From Christensenella minuta (GTDB lineage: Bacteria; Bacillota; Clostridia; Christensenellales; Christensenellaceae), in contig NZ_CP029256.1 of NCBI RefSeq assembly GCF_003628755.1, positions 2,499,585 through 2,563,584 of the forward strand: 64,000 nucleotides of DNA, read 5' to 3'. Positions 25,432 through 33,581 of the stretch are shown here, one piece after another; within the stretch, counting starts at the first letter, position 1; every line of letters begins with the position of its first letter. A program made the translations under genes and the position numbers. The notes under the pieces were generated by a model. The model saw only the letters and a program-made list of their open reading frames with translations, was not told the origin of the DNA and ran no database searches.

Positions 25432-26199
25432 ATGGGGAACCTAACGGCAATTTATTTCAGCCCCACCGGGGGAACGAAGCAGTATGTGTGCGCGGTCGCG
25501 CGGGGGATCGGCAGCTACGGCGAGCTGAATCTGACCGACCGGGAAACGAGGGCGCGGGAGTACACGTTTTCCGCGGACGATCTTGTGGTGGTCGGCGTGC
25601 CCGTTTACTATGGACGCGTCCCACAGCTGCCTGACGATCTGCTGCGCGGCCTGCACGGAGACGGTACGCCCGCCGTCTTTGCGGCGGTTTACGGCAACCG
25701 CGAATTTGACGACGCGCTTTTGGAGCTTTCCGGCCGGTGCGAAAAGCAGGGATTTCGCGGCGTAGCGGCGGCGGCCTTCGTCGCCCAGCATACGTTTTCC
25801 GCGAAGATCGCAGCGGGACGGCCGGATGCGGACGACCTGCTGATCGCCGAAGAGTTTGGGAGAAGCGCGAAAGCGTCGATGGCGGAAAAGGACGGGAAAG
25901 GGCTTTCCCTGCCGGGGAACCGGCCGTACCGTTCGTTCCAGGTTGCGCCGTTTATCCCCAAAGGAGATAAAAAATGCACGGCCTGCGGGGCGTGCGTACG
26001 CGTGTGCCCGGCGGGAGCGGTTGCGCCGGAAATGCCGCGGCAGACGGACGCGAAAAAGTGTATCCGCTGTCTTGCGTGTGTGCACGCCTGTCCCGTCCAT
26101 GCGCGTAAAGTGGGCGGACCGGTCTATGGTATGGTGACGCGCAAGCTGGAAAAGGAACTGGCAAAAACGGAAAAAGAAGCGAGGCTGTTCCTGCCCTGA
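25432..26199 (+). CDS. EFR1-type flavodoxin plus 4Fe-4S ferredoxin protein
   Basis: The 255-residue protein begins with a flavodoxin-like FMN domain (AIYFSPTGGTKQYV, VVVGVPVYYGRVP, AAVYGNREFDDALLEL) and ends with two 4Fe-4S clusters, CTACGACVRVCP and CIRCLACVHACP. EFR1 proteins shuttle electrons in anaerobes. The ATG at 25432 follows AAAGGAG by about 7 nt; an earlier in-frame start overlaps the end of tetR and is less likely. It is close to tetR (29 bp) and could be co-transcribed with it. Partner unknown. Confidence 0.9.
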   Translation: MGNLTAIYFSPTGGTKQYVCAVARGIGSYGELNLTDRETRAREYTFSADDLVVVGVPVYYGRVPQLPDDLLRGLHGDGTPAVFAAVYGNREFDDALLELSGRCEKQGFRGVAAAAFVAQHTFSAKIAAGRPDADDLLIAEEFGRSAKASMAEKDGKGLSLPGNRPYRSFQVAPFIPKGDKKCTACGACVRVCPAGAVAPEMPRQTDAKKCIRCLACVHACPVHARKVGGPVYGMVTRKLEKELAKTEKEARLFLP

Positions 26200-26226
26200 G
26201 AAAGAATTCATAAATTTTTATGAAAG

Positions 26227-26250
26227 AAAAGCGCTCTGTGGAGCGCTTTT
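26227..26250 (+). terminator. Terminator after the EFR1-type gene
   Basis: A perfect 10-bp stem (26227-26236 with 26241-26250), loop TGTG, ending in four T residues. Confidence 0.9.
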
Positions 26251-26284
26251 GTAATTGCAGAGAAAAATCGGGGATAGATTTGTA

Positions 26285-26313
26285 TTGACTTTATATCGCC
26301 CGGGCAATACAAT
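26285..26313 (+). promoter_or_regulatory. Promoter of nrdDG
   Basis: TTGACT (26285-26290), 17-bp spacer, TACAAT (26308-26313). The message would start near 26320, just before the riboswitch. Confidence 0.82.
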
Positions 26314-26350
26314 ATATACGTATCTTAAAAATATTTAAACACAGCATCTT

Positions 26351-26489
26351 GTGTTTCGGGCAAGGGAAGTCGGGTGGAAATCCCGCGCGGTCCCGCCGCT
26401 GTAAAAGCCGAGCAATGCACGATATGCCACTGGAGGAAGCTCCGGGAAGGCGTGCGGCGCGCCTGAGGCTTGAGCCAGAATATCTGCCC
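26351..26489 (+). ncRNA. Cobalamin (adenosylcobalamin) riboswitch
   Basis: The conserved core is clear: GGGCAAGGGAAGTCGGGTGG at 26358 onward, then AAATCCCGCGCGGTCCCGCC, GCTGTAA, the GCCACTGG B12-box region at 26426, GGGAAGGCG at 26444, and the closing GAGCCAG-x-ATATCTGCCCG. A terminator hairpin lies between it and nrdD at 26569-26598. Binding of cobalamin would stop transcription of the following class III ribonucleotide reductase. The boundaries are approximate. Confidence 0.93.
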
Positions 26490-26568
26490 GAAGCGTCAGC
26501 GCCACGGAGCATGGCATCAAAAGGCCCGGTCTTTTCCATCGGTATCGGTAGCATAAGGCCTGCACTTC

Positions 26569-26598
26569 GGCGCGTACAAATACGCGCCCGCTTTTTTT
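26569..26598 (+). terminator. Regulatory terminator of the cobalamin riboswitch
   Basis: GGCGCGTA (26569-26576) pairs with TACGCGCC (26581-26588), with seven T residues at 26592-26598 after a CGC spacer. Placed between the aptamer and the nrdD ribosome binding site, it fits the expression platform. Confidence 0.78.
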
Positions 26599-26659
26599 GC
26601 GCGGCAATGGATGCGGCACCTGTCAAACCAACTTTTATTCCGGAGAAGGAGAACCAGCT

Positions 26660-28759
26660 ATGATTACGCAGATCAGAAAGAGAAACGGAAGCACGGAAAA
26701 TTTCCAGAAGGAAAAAATCACATGGGCCATTTTTAATGCCGTTACCGCCGTAGGCGGGGACGATTTTGATACGGCGCAAAAGCTCTCGAACGAGGTGGTG
26801 GACCTTGCGAACCTGCGCCTGAAAACGGAGATCGCGGACGTGGAGGAGGTTCAGGACCTTGTAGAAAAGGTTCTCATCGAACGCGGACACGCGAAGACCG
26901 CGAAGGCCTATATCCTCTATCGTGAAAAACGCCGCGCGGCACGGGAGAGTAACGCCCTCATCGGCGCGACGATCGATATGTTCTCCGATTATCTCGACGA
27001 TAAGGACTGGCAGATCAAAGAGAACGCCAACACGCAGAAATCTATCAACGGTATGAACAACTATGTGCGGGAAACGTTCACCAAGCAATACTGGCTGCAC
27101 GAGGTATATCCGCAGGAGGTGCGCGAGGCGCACACGGGCGGCGCGTTCCACATCCACGACCTTGGGTTCTTCGGCCCGTACTGCGCGGGCTGGGATTTAA
27201 AGCAGCTTCTCTCGGACGGCTTCGGCGGCGTGCCCGGCAAGGTGGAGTCCTCCCCGGCCAATCACCTGCGCTCCTTTTTGGGGCAGGTGGTAAATTCCAC
27301 GTTCACCACGCAGGGCGAGACCGCTGGCGCGCAGGCCTGGTCGTCGATCGATACCTATTGCGCGCCCTTTATCCGCTATGACAACATGACCAAAAAAGAG
27401 GTCAAGCAGGCATTGCAGGAATTTATCTTTAATATCAACGTCCCAACGCGCGTGGGCTTCCAGTGTCCGTTTTCAAACCTCACCTTCGATATCGTCGTTC
27501 CGCGCACCTTAAAGGACGAAGCCGTGATCGTGGGCGGCAAGGTGCGCCGCGAGACGTACGGGCAGTTCCAGAAGGAAATGGATCTTTTCAACGAGTGCTT
27601 CTGCGAAGTGATGCTCGAGGGGGACGCGCACGGGCGCGTATTCACCTTCCCCATTCCCACCATCAACGTGACGGGCGATTTTGACTGGGACAGCCCGGTG
27701 GTAAATAAATTCATGGAGATCACATGCAAATACGGTATTCCGTATTTCTCCAATTATATCAACTCCGACCTTTCGCCCGAGGATGCGCTTTCCATGTGCT
27801 GCCGCCTGCGGCTTGACACCAAACAGCTCCGCAAGCGCGGGGGCGGTCTTTTCGGCTCGAATCCCATGACAGGTTCGATCGGCGTCGTTACCATTAACCT
27901 GCCGCGCATCGGGTACCTCTCAAAATCCGAAGGGGAGTTCAAGGCGCGCCTGTGGCAGATGGTGATGCTGGCGAAAAACAGCCTCGAAATCAAGCGCAAG
28001 ATGATCGAGCACCAGACGGAACGGGGCCTGTATCCGTTCTCGGCCCACTACCTGCGCAACGTGAAAATGCGCACAGGCCAGTATTGGTATAACCATTTTA
28101 ATACGATCGGTATCCTCGGAATGAACGAGGCGCTTTTGAATTTCTATGGTGACGGCACCGACCTTACGACCGAAAAAGGACAGGAATTCGCGGTCTCCAT
28201 CATGAACTATATGCGCGGCCTGATGACGGAGATTCAGGAAGAAACGGGGCATTTCTACAACCTCGAAGCAACGCCTGCGGAGGGCACAAGCTACCGCCTC
28301 GCGGAGCTGGATAAAAAGAAGTATCCGGATATTATCTGCGCGGGAGACGAGGACGTCGCCTATTACACCAATTCTACACAGCTCCCGGTCGGGTTCACGG
28401 ACGACATTTTCGAGACGATGGACCTGCAGGACGAGCTGCAAAGCCTTTATACGGGCGGCACGGTGCTGCACCTGTATCTCGGCGAGCGCATTTCCGATGT
28501 CGAGGTGGCGAAAAACCTGATCCGCAAGGTGTTCACCAATTATAAGCTGCCGTATATCTCGCTTACGCCCACCTTTTCCATCTGCCAGGAGCACGGCTAT
28601 CTCGACGGCGAACAGTTTACCTGCCCGGAATGCGGAAAGGATACGGAGGTATGGAGCCGCGTAGTCGGTTACCTGCGCCCGGTGCAGAATTTCCATAAGG
28701 GCAAAAAGAAAGAATATGACGAGCGGATCAAATACCAGATCAGGGAGCAGGGCGTTTGA
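26660..28759 (+). CDS. nrdD: Anaerobic ribonucleoside-triphosphate reductase (class III)
   Basis: The 699-residue enzyme has an N-terminal ATP-cone (RKRNGSTENFQKEKITWAIFNAV to about residue 95), the catalytic barrel (HIHDLGFFGPYCAGWDL) and a C-terminal zinc region (CQEHGYLDGEQFTCPECG) just before the glycyl-radical loop RVVGYLRPV with Gly670. It makes deoxynucleotides without oxygen. The start at 26660 follows AAGGAG by about 9 nt. It is preceded by a cobalamin riboswitch and overlaps nrdG by 4 bp. The presence of B12 control implies that a B12-dependent class II enzyme exists elsewhere in the genome. Confidence 0.96.
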   Translation: MITQIRKRNGSTENFQKEKITWAIFNAVTAVGGDDFDTAQKLSNEVVDLANLRLKTEIADVEEVQDLVEKVLIERGHAKTAKAYILYREKRRAARESNALIGATIDMFSDYLDDKDWQIKENANTQKSINGMNNYVRETFTKQYWLHEVYPQEVREAHTGGAFHIHDLGFFGPYCAGWDLKQLLSDGFGGVPGKVESSPANHLRSFLGQVVNSTFTTQGETAGAQAWSSIDTYCAPFIRYDNMTKKEVKQALQEFIFNINVPTRVGFQCPFSNLTFDIVVPRTLKDEAVIVGGKVRRETYGQFQKEMDLFNECFCEVMLEGDAHGRVFTFPIPTINVTGDFDWDSPVVNKFMEITCKYGIPYFSNYINSDLSPEDALSMCCRLRLDTKQLRKRGGGLFGSNPMTGSIGVVTINLPRIGYLSKSEGEFKARLWQMVMLAKNSLEIKRKMIEHQTERGLYPFSAHYLRNVKMRTGQYWYNHFNTIGILGMNEALLNFYGDGTDLTTEKGQEFAVSIMNYMRGLMTEIQEETGHFYNLEATPAEGTSYRLAELDKKKYPDIICAGDEDVAYYTNSTQLPVGFTDDIFETMDLQDELQSLYTGGTVLHLYLGERISDVEVAKNLIRKVFTNYKLPYISLTPTFSICQEHGYLDGEQFTCPECGKDTEVWSRVVGYLRPVQNFHKGKKKEYDERIKYQIREQGV

Positions 28760-29415
28760 ACATCGCGGGACTGCTGAAAACGGCGACCATCGATTTTCCG
28801 CGCCGCCTTGCGGCGGTGGTGTTTACGGCGGGCTGTAATTACGACTGCGGATTCTGCCATAACCGCGGCCTGCTGGATGCCGCGGATTTCAAGGACAACG
28901 GCGAGGTGCTGCGTTTCCTTGAAAAACGCGCGGGGCTGCTTGACGGGGTCGTGATCTCGGGCGGAGAGCCCACCCTGCAAAAAGACCTTGCAGGGTTTGC
29001 GGCAACGCTGAAAGAGCTTGGCTACGACGTAAAGCTCGATACCAACGGAAGCAATCCACAAATGGTGGGCAGGCTGCTTGACGGCGGCCTTGTGGATTAT
29101 GTGGCAATGGATTACAAAGCGCCGCTTGCCCGCTATCCGGAGGTCTGCGGGGCCGGAGCGGACGGCTTTTTAGAAACGCTCGGGTTGCTGTGGGATTCGG
29201 GGATCGAATGGGAACTGCGGACCACGGTGATTCCCGAGATCAGCGAAGCGGAGCTGCGGGAGATGGCGGAGGCTGTTTCGCCGCTGCCCCTTTATGCTTT
29301 GCAGCTTTACCGCCCGGTGCGGATCGAAAAGCTGCGGGTCTATACGCCGCAGGACGTCGCGCGGATGGCGGAGGGGCTGAAAGGCATCCAGCCGAACACC
29401 CTTGCGCGGTGCTGA
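28756..29415 (+). CDS. nrdG: NrdD-activating radical SAM enzyme
   Basis: The 219-residue protein begins at a TTG codon that overlaps the nrdD stop (TTGA), with GGGAG about 8 nt upstream. It carries CNYDCGFC, the CxxxCxxC that binds the [4Fe-4S] cluster, and VISGGEPTLQ, the SAM-binding GGE motif. It generates the glycyl radical on NrdD. Gene order nrdD-nrdG and translational coupling fit an equimolar or lower yield of activase. A strong terminator follows. Confidence 0.95.
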   Translation: MNIAGLLKTATIDFPRRLAAVVFTAGCNYDCGFCHNRGLLDAADFKDNGEVLRFLEKRAGLLDGVVISGGEPTLQKDLAGFAATLKELGYDVKLDTNGSNPQMVGRLLDGGLVDYVAMDYKAPLARYPEVCGAGADGFLETLGLLWDSGIEWELRTTVIPEISEAELREMAEAVSPLPLYALQLYRPVRIEKLRVYTPQDVARMAEGLKGIQPNTLARC

Positions 29416-29426
29416 AAAAGGATTGA

Positions 29427-29463
29427 AAAACGGCTGCGGGTTTATATCCCACAGCCGTTTTAT
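29427..29463 (+). terminator. Terminator of nrdDG
   Basis: A 10-bp stem (29427-29436 with 29452-29461) with an internal CGGG/CCC pair and T-rich tail. It may also serve the convergent gene ending at 29476. Confidence 0.88.
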
Positions 29464-29475
29464 TATGTTTTTTTG

Positions 29476-31977
29476 TTAGCCGGCGGAGCCATCTGAAAGG
29501 TAGAAGGTGTCGCGGCCCAGCTCTTTTGCTTTGTAAAGAGCACGGTCCGCGAGCTGATAAAGCTTGCTGTAAGTCATTCCCCCTGCGGAAGCCGCTGCGC
29601 CGATGCTGACCGTGAGGTGCTTCCCCGGCTCTATAGAGATACCGTGCATCTGCGCGCACAGGGAAGCGCATTTTTCCGTCAGCGTCCGGGTGTCGCGGAT
29701 ATTCTTCATATAGACGATAAACTCGTCGCCGCCCGGCCGCCCGACAATATCCTCCTTGCGGAAGCTGCCCTCCAGCAGGGAAGCCACCTCCCTGAGTATT
29801 TCGTCGCCGTGCAGGTGCCCGTAGGTATCGTTGATCGATTTGAAGTGGTCAACATCAATCAAAAGCAAGGCGCCCATGTCACCGCTGCCGAGGCCTGTAA
29901 GGGCTTCGCTGACCAGTTCAAAGCTGGTCTCCGCGTTATAGATATGCGTCAGGCTGTCATGCTGTGATTTTTTAAGAAGCGTTTCCTTTTCCCGCTTTTC
30001 TTTATCGATTACGTTGATCTTTCCGATGGCATAGACGGGCCTGTCGTTGTCGCATACTGTTTCAAGGGCGATACGCAGCCAATGCCGGCAGCCATCGGTA
30101 CACAACAGGCGGACCTCGTGGATGCCGTCTTCGCGGCAACGGATGATATCGAGGAACGCCCGGTATTTTTCTGCGTCTTTGCCGTTTAGGTCCTTGGAAT
30201 TAAATTCAAGCAGCGCCGGTTGGTTTTCACCCTCTTTTGGCGGGATGGAAACGAACATGATATCCGTATCGTAGTTATATTCAAAGAAATATTCGTTCAT
30301 AAGCGCGTATACCTGGAAATGCTTTTTCAGCTCCAGCGCGTTCTTCCTATTCATCTTTGCCCGCTGGCGCAGGAAAATGAGCAGGATCGCAATGATCGCA
30401 ATAGAAATACCCGCGATGACCGCCACGGATTCTACCGGATATTCAAACACGAAATCCCCAAGGGAGGCAGGCGGCTTCTGCGTGATGTTCTGGTTGATGA
30501 TGGACTGCATATCCGTTTCGGAAATGGTAGAGTTGATCTTATTGAGTATGGACAAAAGGTCCCAATTGCCCGGCTTGACCACGCCGAAACAAATTTTGCG
30601 CGGTTCGTAGGTCTGGGGGACCAGCTTGAACTTGCGGTATTGGGGCAGGTTGGTATAATACTGCGCGGTGTAGGCATCCACATAGGTGTAATCCGCCTCT
30701 CCTCTGGTAATCGCCTGGATGCAGGCGAGTGTTGAATCGAAAGGAACGACGTTCCCGGCGAACTCTCCCTTATAGGTGCTGGTCGAAAGCAGGGCGAGCC
30801 GTTTCCCCTTGATTGAGTTCTCGCTTAGCTCCTTATCGATCATCAGCAGGTATTGGGAAGACACATAAGGCTGGGCGAGCGATACGCCGTGCTCACGGGC
30901 AAAATCGTAATTATAAGGAATTCCGGCAACGATATCAAGCCCGCCTTTTTGCGCCAGAGCATACATCTCGTCCCGCGAATCGAAGGGAATCAACTCGAAT
31001 TCAAGGCCTGTCTGCTGCGAAATATAATCGAGAAGACCGATGGAAATCCCCTTAAGCTCACCGTTTTCATCCTGATATTGGTAAGGGGGCTGCCCAACAA
31101 GGACGCCCACCCGGAGGCGCTCAGCCGTACTGGCATACGCCGCTTCAGAGTCGGACAGGTACAGCGTATCGCTTGCGGGGAAAAAATATTTTTCGTAAAG
31201 CCCGGAGGAAAAAGAAGGATTGGCCTGCTCCACGCTGAGAATGGCAGAATTAAGTTCCTCCATCAGGCCGCTGTCGTTCCCCTTGGTGGTAACGAGGTAA
31301 AAGGGCTTGGGCGCAAAACGCGCTACGGTCCGCACTCCTTCAATATAATTCATGCTCACGTTGAGCATCATATCCGCCGTACCGTTTTTCAGGGCTTCAA
31401 GCTGTTCCTCGCTGCCTTCGCAGCGGACGTACACCGGAGTAATCATATTCATTTTACAATAATCTTCCAGCTCCTGTTCACGCTGTCCGCCCTTGCCGGC
31501 AACGGCAATGCGGAAGGTCTGGGGCGCCTGCGAATTGATGGTAATATCCTGCGGGGAATCGTGAAGCACCTGCAGGATCGTCTCCACAGAGCCGTAGCTG
31601 TAGCTCGCGTAGTCATACTGCTGGCCAAGTTCCTCGCTGTAAAGCATTCCGCCCATCAGGTCGATTTCTCCCTTTTCCAGCATGTCCATCAGGGTAAGGA
31701 GGCTCTCGTTAGGATCGCCGGAAACCTCAACAAATTCGTAATTCCACCCCGTATACTGGGCGATCTCCTCCAGATATTCGTAAGTATAGCCGGAGTAATT
31801 CCCATATTCGTCAAGCTGGGTAAGCCCCGTTTGGATCGGAAAAGCAACCCGCACGGTGCGGGTGCCTTTGGCCATGGCGTTTGCGGCGGGCGCCTCCATG
31901 AAAAGGAGGAGGGCGGCCGTAAGCAGCAGGCACAGGAACAGTTTCAATTTTGCCGAAGACCTTATTTGTGTTTGCAT
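29476..31977 (-). CDS. Membrane diguanylate cyclase with two periplasmic-binding sensor domains
   Basis: From the ATG at 31977 the 833-residue protein has a signal anchor (about residues 10-32), two tandem extracellular SBP_bac_3 domains (about 42-290 and 295-530), one transmembrane helix (about 548-570), a PAS-like region (about 580-690) and a GGDEF domain (about 700-830). The active motif is GRPGGDEF and an inhibitory RxxD site (RKED) sits five residues before it, so the enzyme is probably active and feedback-inhibited. SBP_bac_3 domains usually bind amino acids. It should turn an extracellular solute signal into cyclic di-GMP. Confidence 0.92.
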   Translation of the reverse strand: MQTQIRSSAKLKLFLCLLLTAALLLFMEAPAANAMAKGTRTVRVAFPIQTGLTQLDEYGNYSGYTYEYLEEIAQYTGWNYEFVEVSGDPNESLLTLMDMLEKGEIDLMGGMLYSEELGQQYDYASYSYGSVETILQVLHDSPQDITINSQAPQTFRIAVAGKGGQREQELEDYCKMNMITPVYVRCEGSEEQLEALKNGTADMMLNVSMNYIEGVRTVARFAPKPFYLVTTKGNDSGLMEELNSAILSVEQANPSFSSGLYEKYFFPASDTLYLSDSEAAYASTAERLRVGVLVGQPPYQYQDENGELKGISIGLLDYISQQTGLEFELIPFDSRDEMYALAQKGGLDIVAGIPYNYDFAREHGVSLAQPYVSSQYLLMIDKELSENSIKGKRLALLSTSTYKGEFAGNVVPFDSTLACIQAITRGEADYTYVDAYTAQYYTNLPQYRKFKLVPQTYEPRKICFGVVKPGNWDLLSILNKINSTISETDMQSIINQNITQKPPASLGDFVFEYPVESVAVIAGISIAIIAILLIFLRQRAKMNRKNALELKKHFQVYALMNEYFFEYNYDTDIMFVSIPPKEGENQPALLEFNSKDLNGKDAEKYRAFLDIIRCREDGIHEVRLLCTDGCRHWLRIALETVCDNDRPVYAIGKINVIDKEKREKETLLKKSQHDSLTHIYNAETSFELVSEALTGLGSGDMGALLLIDVDHFKSINDTYGHLHGDEILREVASLLEGSFRKEDIVGRPGGDEFIVYMKNIRDTRTLTEKCASLCAQMHGISIEPGKHLTVSIGAAASAGGMTYSKLYQLADRALYKAKELGRDTFYLSDGSAG

Positions 31978-32098
31978 AATCTGTTTCCCGTAGGAGGCCG
32001 GCTCCGGTAGCGGGAGGGGCGCGGCTACAATAATAATAGCGGACAGGCAAACGCCTGTCCCATACAATACCTAACTTATATTATAATATTTTTGCTTT

Positions 32099-32575
32099 CT
32101 AACTACAAGAAGATAAAATATTATAAATTGTGAATATCGAAAGGGTCAAAGCGGAACAGGTACCCTTTGTAAACGTGCGATATTCCGTACATCCTGGAAT
32201 AGACTGTGAGGCTGCGGCGGAAAAAAGTTCGTCGATCTCGAGAAATTCGCAAAATTCCTGCGCCGTGCGCAGGCCGCGCTTAAACCCGTCGAGAAGCCGC
32301 CCAATGGGCATGACCTTCTGCGCCGCCCAGCGGTCGGCCATGTATTCATATTTGTTCTGGATGTGCGGGTCCGCTTCCAATAGGTTAATGGCGCACGTAG
32401 ACTGGTGGCCAAGCTCGTGCGCTGTGACAGCGTTCCTTTGAGCCGTATTATCGAGACTGCTGCTGAGAAAAATAGTCTTTCCCACGGTGAGCGCGTTAAA
32501 GTCGCTGCGGAACGTATAGGTTTCAAGGGAAATATCGTTTTTCCCCAGCTCTTCTTCCAGAATGTCGCTTAACAT
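32099..32575 (-). CDS. ImmA/IrrE-family metallopeptidase
   Basis: The protein of 158 residues (start at 32575; an upstream ATG at 32608 adds 11 residues) carries the zinc motif HELGH followed by EYMADRWAAQKVMP, the third-ligand region of ImmA/IrrE proteins. In mobile elements such proteases cleave or relieve the adjacent Xre repressor. The Xre gene lies upstream on the same strand with 121 bp between them. The last 30 residues look non-conserved and may have drifted. Confidence 0.88.
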   Translation of the reverse strand: MLSDILEEELGKNDISLETYTFRSDFNALTVGKTIFLSSSLDNTAQRNAVTAHELGHQSTCAINLLEADPHIQNKYEYMADRWAAQKVMPIGRLLDGFKRGLRTAQEFCEFLEIDELFSAAASQSIPGCTEYRTFTKGTCSALTLSIFTIYNILSSCS

Positions 32576-32696
32576 GGTCAGATTCCACCCCCTTGCTGCG
32601 GAAGACACGCCATGCCTGCCGCGTAATGCTGCAAATTCATTATAACAGGAGGGAATGCCTTTTCATGTCATGCGCGCCGCTGCGGAAAAATTTTTT

Positions 32697-33023
32697 TTAA
32701 GAATCCCTGCGCTTGTTATAGATCGCAATGATCTCCTCGATCTCACGGCGTTCGTCTTCGGTAAGGCGGTCGTAGCCCTTGGGCGCGGAAAGCGCCACAA
32801 GCGTTTCGTCGGCGGCGCCTTCGGAAGCCGGCTCGTCCGTCAGGCAGAGGATAAAGTCTACGGAGACGCCGAAAATTTCAGACATCTTTTTCAGGGCTTT
32901 GATGTCCGGCTCGTAATTTTCATTTTCCCAGCCGGATAACGCGCCCTGCGTTACGCCAAGCTGCCTGGCAAGGTCGGTTTGCTTCATACCCTTGCCCTTA
33001 CGCAATTCTTTGATTCGATTCAT
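32697..33023 (-). CDS. Xre-family repressor (ImmR/cI-like)
   Basis: The 108-residue protein has a helix-turn-helix at residues 4-58 (MKQTDLARQLGVTQGALSGWENENYEPDIKALKKMSEIFGVSVDFIL), a short linker and a helical C-terminus ending in RRDS. It resembles small phage/ICE immunity repressors. Its gene is followed by an ImmA-type protease and is divergent from three small genes, with repeated operators between. The likely job is to hold the rightward promoter off. Confidence 0.92.
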   Translation of the reverse strand: MNRIKELRKGKGMKQTDLARQLGVTQGALSGWENENYEPDIKALKKMSEIFGVSVDFILCLTDEPASEGAADETLVALSAPKGYDRLTEDERREIEEIIAIYNKRRDS

Positions 33024-33038
33024 GGGGGGAATACCTCG

Positions 33039-33059
33039 AATATTAGGAATACTTATATT
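33039..33059. promoter_or_regulatory. Xre operator, copy 1 (near the xre start)
   Basis: AATATTA-N7-TTATATT; one mismatch to the array consensus AATATTA-N7-TAATATT. It lies 16 bp upstream of the Xre start, suitable for autoregulation. Confidence 0.6.
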
Positions 33060-33113
33060 AACTTTGCTGATATTTCTATTTTACTGAATCATGGGCGGTT
33101 TTTCAACGAAACA

Positions 33114-33134
33114 AATATTAGAAAAATTAATATT
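33114..33134. promoter_or_regulatory. Xre operator, copy 2
   Basis: AATATTA at 33114-33120 and TAATATT at 33128-33134, a perfect inverted repeat with a 7-bp spacer, just upstream of the rightward -35 box. Confidence 0.7.
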
Positions 33135-33139
33135 TAGTG

Positions 33140-33168
33140 TTGACAAATGCAAAATTCAGCGGTAATAT
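33140..33168 (+). promoter_or_regulatory. Rightward promoter of the phage-like module
   Basis: TTGACA (33140-33145), 17-bp spacer, TAATAT (33163-33168). The -10 box overlaps operator copy 3, so repressor binding would block it. Confidence 0.82.
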
Positions 33169-33199
33169 TAAGTAAACTAATATTAAGGTTGCTAATATA
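33164..33199. promoter_or_regulatory. Xre operators, overlapping copies 3 and 4
   Basis: AATATTA (33164-33170), TAATATT (33178-33184) form copy 3; AATATTA (33179-33185) and TAATATA (33193-33199) form copy 4 with one mismatch. The shared half-site gives half-sites at a steady pitch of about 14-15 bp across the -10 box and the start of the message. Confidence 0.68.
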
Positions 33200-33209
33200 T
33201 GGAGGGAAT

Positions 33210-33320
33210 ATGAAAAAGAAGAAAATGGAACCGGATCTGCCGTTTGTCAAAATTGCGAAGCGGGAACAATGGAAAAAGAGGCCGGTCCGCAGGATACGGA
33301 AGGCGGGTGATCGCGGATGA
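33210..33320 (+). CDS. Small basic protein, first gene of the rightward operon
   Basis: A 36-residue frame beginning MKKKKMEPDLPFVKIAKREQ starts 4 nt after GGAGGG and ends at 33320, overlapping the next start (ATGA). It is rich in Lys and Arg. No family recognised. Its position right after the repressed promoter, like cro in phages, makes a small DNA-binding or regulatory role possible; this is inference. Confidence 0.6.
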   Translation: MKKKKMEPDLPFVKIAKREQWKKRPVRRIRKAGDRG

Positions 33321-33565
33321 AGGTCGCGGATGCGCCCTATATCAGGAATTATATAGCGGCAGGAGAGGAATATCCCCGTACGCTGTGCGCCCGGCAGGAG
33401 GAAGCGGAGGAACGCCTGTGCATGCTTGAGGACGAGCGCCGGGATGTGGAGGAGCTGTGCGGGCTCGGTCTGGACATCAAGGAAGATGTGCTTGATTATT
33501 ACGACCGCGAGATCAGGGAGTGCGAGCGGCTGGTCGCTTATTTTGAAAACGCGCGGCGGCGCTGA
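33317..33565 (+). CDS. Small acidic helical protein, phage-like module
   Basis: The 82-residue protein (start MKVADAPYIRNYIAAGEEYP) is highly charged and helical, with a likely coiled coil from about residue 25 to 75 (EEAEERLCMLEDERRDVEEL, then EDVLDYYDREIRECERL). Its ATG overlaps the previous stop. Proteins like this occur beside sigma-like regulators in phages of Bacillota, but I cannot name a function. Confidence 0.65.
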   Translation: MKVADAPYIRNYIAAGEEYPRTLCARQEEAEERLCMLEDERRDVEELCGLGLDIKEDVLDYYDREIRECERLVAYFENARRR

Positions 33566-33581
33566 ACGGGGGAGAGGACAA

